Assembly: GCA_964467615.1 (NCBI GenBank) | Contig: CAYXRK010000230.1 | Location: 1-6,886 of the forward strand | DNA from: CAYXRK01 sp964467615 | GTDB taxonomy: Bacteria; Hydrogenedentota; Hydrogenedentia; Hydrogenedentales; GCA-2746185 | DNA: 6,886 nt | Direction of reading: 5' to 3' | The notes under the pieces: generated by a model | Seen by the model: only the letters and a program-made list of their open reading frames with translations | Told to the model about the DNA's origin: nothing | Databases searched by the model: none | Shown here: positions 1 through 6,254 of the stretch, one piece after another | Position numbering within the stretch: position 1 is the stretch's first letter | Layout: each line of letters begins with the position of its first letter | Program-made: the position numbers and the translations under genes

Positions 1-4
1 CCGC

Positions 5-33
5 ACTATACAGGAAGTCACAAATATAATCAA
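5..33 (-). promoter_or_regulatory. Possible sigma70-type promoter firing leftward out of the window
   Basis: Read on the minus strand, TTGATT (28-33) is followed by a 17-nt spacer and TATAGT (5-10). This gives four of six matches to the -35 consensus and five of six to the -10 consensus at the ideal spacing. It lies in the AT-rich first ~50 bases of an otherwise GC-rich window, as expected of an intergenic control region. It would drive a gene lying to the left and divergent from the DUF1232 gene. No such gene is visible, so the assignment rests only on the hexamers and the base composition. The rest of 1-165 shows no gene I can support. Confidence 0.35.
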
Positions 34-237
34 CTTATTATGACGCGATTCCTAAGCGGACCCGACAGCAAGAGGCACAACATTCCTACACGTCGTGGAC
101 ACGAACCCATTGGTATCTCTTCCGATAGATATCGAGGATAAAGGCGGTACCTCGATGCGATTCACATGGAGTACGATACGCAAACTCCGGCCCGCGACGC
201 GCACGGCGACCCGCGAATCGGCCGACGCGGGGTACGG

Positions 238-615
238 ATGCAATTCTGGAAACAGCGCGCCCTGGCGCTAAAACAGAACACCGTCGCGCTCTATTTCGTG
301 GTGCGCGACCCGCGCACGCCGTGGTACGCAAAAGCCTTGGTGGTGCTGGTCGTGGGCTATGCCGTCAGTCCGATCGACCTTATTCCCGATTTCATCCCCG
401 TACTGGGTTATCTCGACGATTTGCTGTTGCTGCCCGTGGGTATCGCAATCGCCATCCGGCTTGTTCCTGAAGAAGTCATGGCTGAAAGCCGCGCCCGCGC
501 GTCGGAAATCACCGGGCGAATCAAGACGGGCGCCTGGGTTGCCGCCGCGGCGGTGGTCTGCGTGTGGTGCCTGCTCGCCGCGGGTGTGTACCTAGTTTTT
601 CGCCGCGTGGGCTGA
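238..615 (+). CDS. DUF1232 (YkvA-like) small integral membrane protein
   Basis: This encodes a 125-residue protein of the DUF1232 family, whose biochemical function is unknown. The family hallmark is the hydrophobic block at about residues 30-73, containing YAVSPIDLIPDFIPVLGYLDD (split here as YAVSPIDLIP, 41-50, and DFIPVLGYLDD, 51-61). Before it is the usual basic amphipathic stretch ending in RDPRTPWYAKA. A further hydrophobic segment at about 99-121 should form a C-terminal transmembrane helix, followed by a short basic tail FRRVG. The start at ATG 238 (MQFWKQRALA) matches my recollection of the usual family N-terminus and has a G-rich stretch just upstream. An in-frame ATG at 166 would add 24 hydrophilic residues. 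That extension is also GC-rich at third positions, so the longer form is not excluded. The gene converges on gltA with 11 nt between stops. Family assignment is firm; start and role are not. Confidence 0.85.
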   Translation: MQFWKQRALALKQNTVALYFVVRDPRTPWYAKALVVLVVGYAVSPIDLIPDFIPVLGYLDDLLLLPVGIAIAIRLVPEEVMAESRARASEITGRIKTGAWVAAAAVVCVWCLLAAGVYLVFRRVG

Positions 616-626
616 TCGCTCGTCGG

Positions 627-1883
627 TCAGTGCGGGTATTTGCGCAACGTCTCGCCGGTATAAATCTGACGCGGGCGATGAATTCGCTGGCCCTCGTCGC
701 GCATTTCTTTCCAATGCGCGATCCAACCAGGCATCCGCCCAATCGCGAACATCACGGTGAACATGTTGACCGGGATGCCCAGCGCGCGGTACAGGAACCC
801 GCTGTAGAAATCGACGTTTGGATACAACTTGCGCTCGATGAAGTAGTCGTCCTTGAGCGCCACTTCCTCGAGCGTCTTGGCGATGTCGAGCAGCGGTTCA
901 TTGATCCCCATGTACGCGAGTACATCGTCCGCCGCCTTTTTGAGAATCGTGGCGCGCGGGTCGAAGTTTTTGTACACCCGGTGCCCGAAGCCCATCAAAC
1001 GCGTGTCGGGATCCGTCTTCACCTTCTCCATGTACTCCTTCGGCTTGACGCCCGAAGCCTGAATTTCCTGAAGCATCTCGATCACGGCCTGGTTCGCGCC
1101 GCCGTGGCGCGGGCCCCACAGGCCGCAAATACCCGCGGCGACGGACGCGAAGATGTTCGCGTGGCTGCTGCCGACCATCCGCACCGTCGATGTGCTGCAA
1201 TTCTGTTCGTGGTCCACGTGGACAATCAGCAATTTCCGAAGCGCGTTCTCGACGACTTCCGGCACTTCGTAGTCGTGCGTCGGGCCTCCGAACATCATCC
1301 GCAAAAAGTTCGCGCAGTAGCTGAATTCCTTTCGCGGATACACGAAGGGCTGGCCGATGGACCACCGATACGTAAACGCCGCCACCGTCTTTACCTGCGC
1401 GACCAGCCGGCGGATGTTCGCGTCAGTCGTCGCTTCGTCATCCGTGTCGGGATAGAACGTCGACATCGACGCAATCACCGACGCGAGGATCCCCATCGGG
1501 TGCGCCGACAACGCGAAATGATCGATAAACTTCGCCTGCCGCTCGTGCAGGATGCTGTACTCGCTCAGGTCATGCCGCCACTTCTCGAACTGTTGCGGTG
1601 TCGGCAACTCGCCGTAAATCAGGAGATACGCGACTTCCGTAAAGCGCGCGTGTTCAGCCAATTCCTCGATAGCGTAGCCCCGGTGACGAAGGATGCCCGC
1701 CTCGCCATCGATGAATGATATCGCGCTCTTGCACGACCCGGTGTTCCCGTACCCAGGGTCATACGTGATTGCGCCTGTCAGGCTGCGCAGCTTGCCAATG
1801 TCGATGGCGACTTCGCCCTCGGAGCCGGCGAATACGGGAAACTCGTACTCCTTCCCGTTTAAGATCAGTTTCGCATTGTTCAT
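627..1883 (-). CDS. gltA: Citrate synthase, type II (TCA cycle)
   Basis: This 418-residue cytoplasmic enzyme condenses acetyl-CoA with oxaloacetate to give citrate and CoA, the entry step of the TCA cycle. The N-terminus (about 1-50, KLILNGKEYEFPV and following) is the small beta domain typical of type II, GltA-like enzymes, and the length fits that class (E. coli 427). The catalytic triad known from the family is visible: His260 in GPRHGGANQ, His301 in GFGHRVYKNFDPRA and Asp358 in NVDFYSG. His225 in DHEQNCSTSTVR is the conserved oxaloacetate-site residue. The C-terminus has the family signature FAIGRMPGWIAHWKE. The ATG at 1883 is preferred because GGAG lies 6 nt before it; an in-frame TTG at 1937 would add 18 residues that do not resemble the family. 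The gene is separated from ubiB by about 154 nt and has no obvious operon partner. Confidence 0.96.
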   Translation of the reverse strand: MNNAKLILNGKEYEFPVFAGSEGEVAIDIGKLRSLTGAITYDPGYGNTGSCKSAISFIDGEAGILRHRGYAIEELAEHARFTEVAYLLIYGELPTPQQFEKWRHDLSEYSILHERQAKFIDHFALSAHPMGILASVIASMSTFYPDTDDEATTDANIRRLVAQVKTVAAFTYRWSIGQPFVYPRKEFSYCANFLRMMFGGPTHDYEVPEVVENALRKLLIVHVDHEQNCSTSTVRMVGSSHANIFASVAAGICGLWGPRHGGANQAVIEMLQEIQASGVKPKEYMEKVKTDPDTRLMGFGHRVYKNFDPRATILKKAADDVLAYMGINEPLLDIAKTLEEVALKDDYFIERKLYPNVDFYSGFLYRALGIPVNMFTVMFAIGRMPGWIAHWKEMRDEGQRIHRPRQIYTGETLRKYPH

Positions 1884-1889
1884 GCGTAT

Positions 1890-1893
1890 CTCC
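1890..1893 (-). promoter_or_regulatory. Ribosome-binding site of gltA
   Basis: On the minus strand GGAG sits 6 nt upstream of the ATG at 1883. It decides the gltA start against the in-frame TTG at 1937. Confidence 0.6.
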
Positions 1894-2016
1894 AGTAGAA
1901 GGTCTTCATGAGAACGAAGGCGATAGCCATTCCGCAAGGGGGCCCGTTCCGCGCGCGGAGCCTCGCGCCAAAGGCGTCAAAAGCTACACGACGAGGGGAC
2001 AGACGTGCAACTTTTG

Positions 2017-2038
2017 GCCCGAAAACTCCAAATCGGGC
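2017..2038 (-). terminator. Hairpin at the 3' end of the UbiB-family gene, possible weak terminator
   Basis: A perfect 6-bp inverted repeat, GCCCGA and TCGGGC, surrounds a 10-nt loop. It begins at the last base of the UbiB-family stop codon. The position suits transcript termination or 3' end protection. On neither strand is it followed by a run of T, so it does not meet the usual criterion for an intrinsic terminator. The remaining gap up to gltA (1884-2016) holds no promoter I can defend. Confidence 0.3.
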
Positions 2039-3726
2039 TAATAGTTCTTCGATCGCAATATCGACACCAGTAGCCCTACTCCCAATACCCCCGCAACGGT
2101 GAACCCGACAAGCCCAAATTGACGCACGGTGCTGCCTTGCGAGACCAACGTGCTCGATCCAATGATCAGCGCGCCCGTGATCAGCCCGAACGTTATCCGA
2201 TTACTCGCCCGGTCAAAGACGTGCGCGATCTGCGCGAGCTTGTAGTGGTCGATCTGAAACCGAAGCCGTCCTCGCCTCAGCATCCGGACGAGATGCGCCA
2301 ACTCTTCCGGTAGTTGCCGGCCGATTCGCAGAGCGCCGATGAGGTCGTGTTGCGCGTCCTCGAGTAAATGGCTGGCCGAGTATCGTTCTTCGATGATCCG
2401 CTCGACGTGCGGCCGAATGATCGGCGTCATGTCCAGATGCGGATCGAGCACGCGCGCTGTGTTTTCGACCGTCGCCAACGCTTTGAGCAGCAGCGCGATG
2501 CGCGGCGCGAGATGCAGCCGGTGACGTTGCAATATCCCGATGACGCGCTGGATCGCTTCGCCTACAAGCCCGCTCGCCACCACGGTCTGCGCCTCGAACG
2601 AAATAAAATCACCGATGTCGCGCACCAGCGCGTCGTGGTCGTCCGCGTCCCCCGTCGCCGTGAATTGGAGCAGCGCGCGAGTGCATTGCTCGGCGTTGCG
2701 TTCGAATATTGATTGAAGCAGCTCCGCGATTGCGAATACGTCCGGGCGTTCCAGCCGCCCCACCATGCCGTAGTCAAGGAACGCGATCTGATTGTCTTGT
2801 GTCACGAGGATGTTGCCGGGGTGCGGGTCCGCGTGAAAAAGACGGTGCGAGAAAATTTGCAGACAAAGCGCTTCGCAACCCCGCTGGGCCACGATCACCG
2901 GATCGCAATCCCGCGGCTCGAACTCCTCTACGCGATCAATACGCAATCCATCGATGAAGTCCATCGTCAGCACTCTCTCCGAGCAGGCCGCCGGGTATGC
3001 CCGTGGGACGAAGACCTCCTCGGACTCGGAAAAGTTCGCGTGGAATTCCTCGATGATTCGTTGCTCGATCAGGAAATTCAGCTCCCGATGGATCGACCTT
3101 TCCGCTTCCGCCACCAGTCCCACCGGGTCCGCCCACACCGTGCCTTCCAATCGCTCTTCGAGCCGCGACGCAATCGTCGTCAGCAACTGAAGGTCTGCGT
3201 CGATGACCGCCCGTATGCCCGGACGCTGCACTTTGACTGCAACAATTTCGCCCGTATTCAGGACCGCCTTATGCACCTGGCTCAGCGATGCCGCCGCGGC
3301 AGGCGTCTCGTCGAACGAAGTAAATACCTCGTCAATCGGCCGCCCGAGCGAGTCCTCCACCACCGCGCGAATCTGGTCGATTGAAAGCTGCTCGACCCGG
3401 TCCTGAAGCGCCTCGAGCTGGTTGCTCATCTCAACGCCGACGATGTCCGGCCGCGTGCTCAGAATCTGCCCGATCTTTACGAACGTCGGCCCCAGGTCCG
3501 TCAGCGCCGCGCGCAAGCGTTTGCCCAATGTCTCGGGCTCGCCCGGCGGGTTCATCAAATGCAGCGATTGAAGTACCTTCGCCGGCGCGCCCTCATACAC
3601 TCCCAGCCGCCGCAGCACGTCCGCGAAACCATGCTTCGCCAGTACCTGCACCACCTCGGCAAGACGTTTGGCGTTCTCGACATACTTGCCGATCGCCATA
3701 TAGTGAACAATTGATCGCTCGGCCAC
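2038..3726 (-). CDS. ABC1/AarF/UbiB-family atypical protein kinase-like ATPase
   Basis: This 562-residue protein belongs to the UbiB/ADCK (ABC1) family, whose members support ubiquinone or other isoprenoid-quinone synthesis, probably as membrane-linked ATPases rather than true protein kinases. Family motifs appear in order: KIGQ (84-87, the N-terminal KxGQ motif), the Ala-rich nucleotide loop AAAASLSQVH (143-152), the lysine of VAVKVQRPG (Lys165), the catalytic loop HADPHPGN (298-305, Asp300 and Asn305), and DYG (318-320) in place of DFG. Two hydrophobic helices at about 513-529 and 538-557 form the usual C-terminal membrane anchor. I chose GTG 3726 because GGGAG lies 8 nt before it. GTG 3780 lies upstream of the likely promoter, and ATG 3699 has no Shine-Dalgarno. 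No other quinone-synthesis gene is nearby, so the substrate pathway is inferred from the family, and the symbol ubiB is withheld. Confidence 0.92.
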   Translation of the reverse strand: MAERSIVHYMAIGKYVENAKRLAEVVQVLAKHGFADVLRRLGVYEGAPAKVLQSLHLMNPPGEPETLGKRLRAALTDLGPTFVKIGQILSTRPDIVGVEMSNQLEALQDRVEQLSIDQIRAVVEDSLGRPIDEVFTSFDETPAAAASLSQVHKAVLNTGEIVAVKVQRPGIRAVIDADLQLLTTIASRLEERLEGTVWADPVGLVAEAERSIHRELNFLIEQRIIEEFHANFSESEEVFVPRAYPAACSERVLTMDFIDGLRIDRVEEFEPRDCDPVIVAQRGCEALCLQIFSHRLFHADPHPGNILVTQDNQIAFLDYGMVGRLERPDVFAIAELLQSIFERNAEQCTRALLQFTATGDADDHDALVRDIGDFISFEAQTVVASGLVGEAIQRVIGILQRHRLHLAPRIALLLKALATVENTARVLDPHLDMTPIIRPHVERIIEERYSASHLLEDAQHDLIGALRIGRQLPEELAHLVRMLRRGRLRFQIDHYKLAQIAHVFDRASNRITFGLITGALIIGSSTLVSQGSTVRQFGLVGFTVAGVLGVGLLVSILRSKNY

Positions 3727-3734
3727 GCGACGGT

Positions 3735-3739
3735 CTCCC
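3735..3739 (-). promoter_or_regulatory. Ribosome-binding site of the UbiB-family gene
   Basis: GGGAG on the minus strand lies 8 nt before GTG 3726. It is the only good Shine-Dalgarno near the three candidate starts (GTG 3780, GTG 3726, ATG 3699), so it decides the choice. Confidence 0.5.
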
Positions 3740-3745
3740 GAGGCG

Positions 3746-3754
3746 AGTATACCA
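3746..3754 (-). promoter_or_regulatory. Possible extended -10 promoter of the UbiB-family gene
   Basis: On the minus strand TGG-TATACT forms an extended -10 element with five of six matches in the hexamer. No -35 hexamer is recognisable upstream, which extended -10 promoters can tolerate. The transcript would start near 3739, leaving a very short leader that begins about at the Shine-Dalgarno. That is plausible but tight. If real, the gene has its own promoter and is not read only from the glycosyltransferase. Confidence 0.3.
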
Positions 3755-3881
3755 ACCGTGGGCGCGACCTGGCGCAGCACCTTCTAGGGCCCATTGTGCC
3801 CTTGAATACGCGCGGCAAAAGGCCCCTCTCGATGCGGCAAGCCCGAGTGCCTTCATTTGTCCGCTGGTCGATTCAGGAATG

Positions 3882-5018
3882 TCACGCGCTCGCGCGCGAG
3901 TTTCCGCAGAGCGAGCGATACACGTCCAGCGTCTGCGCCGCGCAACGGTCCCATGAGAATTCGGCCGCGTGGGCGCGGCCCTTCGCGCGCAACGTGTCGC
4001 ACAACTCCGCGTCCGTCGCGATCTGCCGCATGCACTCGGCCAAGGCATCGACGTCTTCCGGATCGACTATCAAGGCTGCGTCGCCCGCGACTTCCGGCAA
4101 TGACGAACTCGTCGACGTAACGACGGGGCATCCGCACGTCATTGCGTCAAGCACCGGCAACCCAAATCCCTCGTAACGCGAGGGGAAGATGAACCCGTCG
4201 GCCCCGGAGTAGAGCGATGGCAGCAGCCCAGCGCGCACGTACCCCGGACGAACGATGCGATCCGAGAACGCACCGGCGCGAATCGCCTCGTCGATTTCGG
4301 ATTCGCCCCATCCCGGACCGCCCGCGAGAACCAGCGAATGCGGCACGTCTGCGGCGATTCGGCCAAACGCGCGGACGATGTTCGCAACGTTCTTGCGCCG
4401 TTCGAGTGTTCCCACATACAAAAAGTACGGTGCTTCGAGAGCCAGTTCGCGGCGGACTTCCTCGAGGGCCCTTGTTCGTTCAACGGGCCGGCAGGCGGGA
4501 TCCGCAGCGTACAGCGTTACGACGACTTTGTTGGACACGATCCCGAGCCGCTCAACAATGTCTTTTTTCGACGCCTCCGAACCGGTAATAATTGCGTCGG
4601 CCTCGGCTGCGAAACGTGGGGTGCGCTTGCCGAACAAACGCACGATAACGTCGCTGCACCATTCGGGCCGCACAATGAACGTGAGGTCGTGAATCGAGAG
4701 GACCCGCTTCGCCGAGCGCGTGGGCGCGAGATAGTAGTTCGTCGCGTGGTATACATCGTGCGGGCCGAGCAGGCCCTCCATTTTCGGTATGCCAAACGTG
4801 TCCCATAGGCCGTACACTAACCGCGTCGGCAGCGGGACATGTCGGTGGCGGCCCGGAAGTTCGCATGGGCCGAGATCAAGCCGGCCTCTACCGGAGGTGA
4901 ACAACCGGAAATCGGCGGGCGAGCGCAACGCAATCAGTCGCGACAGCAAGTTGTAGCAATACGAGCCGACGCCTGTCCGCCCGGTAGTGATGGGGGTTGC
5001 GTCGTATCCGATAATCAT
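3882..5018 (-). CDS. GT4-type (GT-B fold) glycosyltransferase, group 1 family
   Basis: This 378-residue protein resembles retaining GT-B glycosyltransferases of the GT4 / group 1 class, which move a sugar from a nucleotide-sugar donor to a growing glycan, lipid or cell-surface polymer. The N-terminal acceptor-side domain carries GRTGVGSY (13-20, glycine-rich loop) and SIHDLTF (108-114). The C-terminal donor domain has VGTLERRKN (202-210; Arg208 and Lys209 are the expected phosphate contacts), LVLAGGPG (229-236) and RYEGFGLPVLDAM (281-293), followed by SLPEVAGDAALIVDP. In the EX7E motif the first Glu is Glu283, but the second position is Asp291. There is no signal peptide or membrane helix, so it should work at the cytoplasmic face of the membrane. 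The start at ATG 5018 (MIIGYDATPI) matches the family; an upstream in-frame start at 5189 would run through the hrcA operator. Its only Shine-Dalgarno-like run, AGGCGG, is about 13 nt away. The sugar and acceptor are unknown. Confidence 0.9.
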   Translation of the reverse strand: MIIGYDATPITTGRTGVGSYCYNLLSRLIALRSPADFRLFTSGRGRLDLGPCELPGRHRHVPLPTRLVYGLWDTFGIPKMEGLLGPHDVYHATNYYLAPTRSAKRVLSIHDLTFIVRPEWCSDVIVRLFGKRTPRFAAEADAIITGSEASKKDIVERLGIVSNKVVVTLYAADPACRPVERTRALEEVRRELALEAPYFLYVGTLERRKNVANIVRAFGRIAADVPHSLVLAGGPGWGESEIDEAIRAGAFSDRIVRPGYVRAGLLPSLYSGADGFIFPSRYEGFGLPVLDAMTCGCPVVTSTSSSLPEVAGDAALIVDPEDVDALAECMRQIATDAELCDTLRAKGRAHAAEFSWDRCAAQTLDVYRSLCGNSRASA

Positions 5019-5047
5019 GGAGGTCGATGTGCCGCCTAAAGGCTTGA

Positions 5048-5076
5048 ATGCTAACCCTTTAGAGTTGTTATCACAA
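5048..5076 (-). promoter_or_regulatory. Weak candidate promoter of the glycosyltransferase gene
   Basis: On the minus strand TTGTGA (5071-5076), a 17-nt spacer and TAGCAT (5048-5053) match four of six positions in each sigma70 hexamer. It sits about 30 nt before the start codon, in the AT-richer divergent gap. Matches this good arise by chance, so this is a suggestion only. Confidence 0.25.
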
Positions 5077-5120
5077 AGTGTCCATGAACCGCGTTTTGTT
5101 AGGGAGGAATCATCAAATGT

Positions 5121-5149
5121 TTGAACGTTTTGCGGACGTATGCTACACT
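5121..5149 (+). promoter_or_regulatory. Sigma70 extended -10 promoter of the hrcA-grpE operon
   Basis: TTGAAC (5121-5126) is followed by exactly 17 nt and TACACT (5144-5149). The dinucleotide TG at 5141-5142 adds an extended -10 motif. Transcription would begin near 5156, inside the left arm of the CIRCE operator, so bound HrcA would block initiation. The leader to the hrcA ATG would be about 36 nt. The tight fit of promoter and operator supports both assignments. Confidence 0.8.
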
Positions 5150-5152
5150 TTG

Positions 5153-5179
5153 TTAGCACTCTATTGTATCGAGTGCTAA
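5153..5179 (+). promoter_or_regulatory. CIRCE operator (HrcA binding site)
   Basis: The sequence is TTAGCACTC (5153-5161), nine bases, and GAGTGCTAA (5171-5179), an exact match to the CIRCE consensus on both arms. CIRCE is the known binding site of HrcA and controls hrcA-grpE-dnaK-dnaJ and groESL operons in many bacteria. Here it overlaps the expected transcription start and ends 12 nt before the hrcA ATG, which indicates autorepression. It lies about 135 nt upstream of the divergent glycosyltransferase start and probably does not control that gene. Confidence 0.97.
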
Positions 5180-5191
5180 AAGCGCACACCT

Positions 5192-6235
5192 ATGCACAAA
5201 CTTTCTGAACGCGAAGAACTCGTCCTGCATGCGGTCGTTCACGCGTACATCACCACCGCTGAACCCGTCGGCTCGCGCGCACTCGTAAAGCGCGTCGGGC
5301 TGGATATCAGCCCCGCGACTGTCCGCAACGTGATGTCTGACTTGGAGGAGATGGGATTTCTCGCCCAACTCCACACCAGCTCGGGCCGCGTTCCTACTGA
5401 CCAGGGTTACCGGTATTACGTCGACTATCTCATGCGCGTACAGGAATTGACCCGTTCCGAGCGCGCGCGCATCGAGGGCGAATTGACAATCCGGCTCAAC
5501 GACGCGGAGTCGGTGCTACGCCAGACGAGCCACCTGCTTGCGCTCATCTCGCATCAGGCCGGAATCGTACAGGGGCCGGACACGGCGGAGGCCACTGTCA
5601 GCCGCATCGACATCATGCCGCTGAAGGGCGAGCGCGCCGTCGTGATCATGGTCGATTCTTTTGGACGCGTTAGGACGAGCGTGTTGTCCATCGCAGGGGA
5701 GATGACGCAGGACGAGGCGGCGAAGCTCAATGCCTTCCTAAACGAGCACCTTCAGAATGCCCCGCTCAGCGACATCGCGGGCGCGATGCACCGGAAACTC
5801 GAATCGTTCGTCGATGAACAACGCCGTATCGCCGCTCGCGTGATCGAGGTGCTCGAGCTCGTTCCGCCTGCCGCGCCGGGTCAGTTGTTTATGGACGGAG
5901 CGACGCACCTGTTCGAGCAGCCCGAGTTCAAGGACATGGACAAGGCGCGCGAAGTTTTCGGATTGCTCGAGGAGAACGATCGCGTGTTGGCCCTTCTTCG
6001 CGCGGGCGTGACCCTGTCGAACTCCGACAACGCGAGCATCGTCATCGGATCGGAGGCGACCGGCTCGGGCGTCCGCGAAATCAGCGTCGTGTCCGCTCCG
6101 TACAGTATCGGCGGCCAGAGCGTCGGGCGCATCGGCGTGCTCGGGCCGCGGCGCATGCCGTACTCGAAGTTGGCCGGCGTGGTCGGCGCGACGGCAAGCG
6201 TGCTCAGCCGCTTCCTGACGCGCCTCGCTGGATGA
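5192..6235 (+). CDS. hrcA: Heat-inducible transcription repressor HrcA
   Basis: This 347-residue protein represses chaperone genes by binding CIRCE as a dimer; its folding is helped by GroEL, so misfolded-protein load relieves repression. Residues about 1-75 form the winged helix-turn-helix, with LSEREELVLHAVVHAYITTAEPVGSR (split as LSEREELVLH, 4-13, and AEPVGSR, 23-29) and SPATVRNVMSDLEEMGFL (40-57). These are followed by the family motif GRVPTDQGYRYYVDYLM (65-81). The rest is the GAF-like domain with its inserted dimerisation segment. It ends with YSIGGQSVGRIGVLGPRRMPYSK (304-326), a strong HrcA signature. The length matches the family (about 340-350). The start at 5192 gives the standard N-terminus, although no good Shine-Dalgarno lies directly before it. 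CIRCE is immediately upstream, and grpE follows 19 nt after the stop, so the two genes form one operon. Confidence 0.97.
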   Translation: MHKLSEREELVLHAVVHAYITTAEPVGSRALVKRVGLDISPATVRNVMSDLEEMGFLAQLHTSSGRVPTDQGYRYYVDYLMRVQELTRSERARIEGELTIRLNDAESVLRQTSHLLALISHQAGIVQGPDTAEATVSRIDIMPLKGERAVVIMVDSFGRVRTSVLSIAGEMTQDEAAKLNAFLNEHLQNAPLSDIAGAMHRKLESFVDEQRRIAARVIEVLELVPPAAPGQLFMDGATHLFEQPEFKDMDKAREVFGLLEENDRVLALLRAGVTLSNSDNASIVIGSEATGSGVREISVVSAPYSIGGQSVGRIGVLGPRRMPYSKLAGVVGATASVLSRFLTRLAG

Positions 6236-6254
6236 TAGGACTGGCAATCGGACC

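Noticed and set aside
564..1718. Long plus-strand open frame (384 codons) opposite gltA
   Set aside because: It is an antisense shadow of citrate synthase, whose catalytic motifs are all intact on the minus strand. The translated protein is rich in Arg and His with no recognisable domain, typical of GC-rich antisense frames.
1880..1930. 16-codon minus-strand ORF (MAIAFVLMKTFYWRYA) whose TGA overlaps the gltA ATG as ATGA
   Set aside because: The overlap looks like translational coupling, but the small ORF has no Shine-Dalgarno and gltA already has its own GGAG at 6 nt. Chance is the simpler explanation.
1948..1959. 12-bp perfect palindrome TCCGCGCGCGGA upstream of gltA
   Set aside because: Made only of a CG-rich core with short flanks, it is likely by chance in this base composition, and no promoter is placed beside it to make it an operator.
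2713..3384. Plus-strand open frame (223 codons) opposite the UbiB-family gene
   Set aside because: It is an antisense shadow. It overlies conserved kinase-fold motifs on the other strand and has no recognisable domain.
3786..3802. AGGGC/GCCCT inverted repeat between the glycosyltransferase and UbiB-family genes
   Set aside because: The stem is only 5 bp and no T-run follows on either strand, so it is not a credible terminator.
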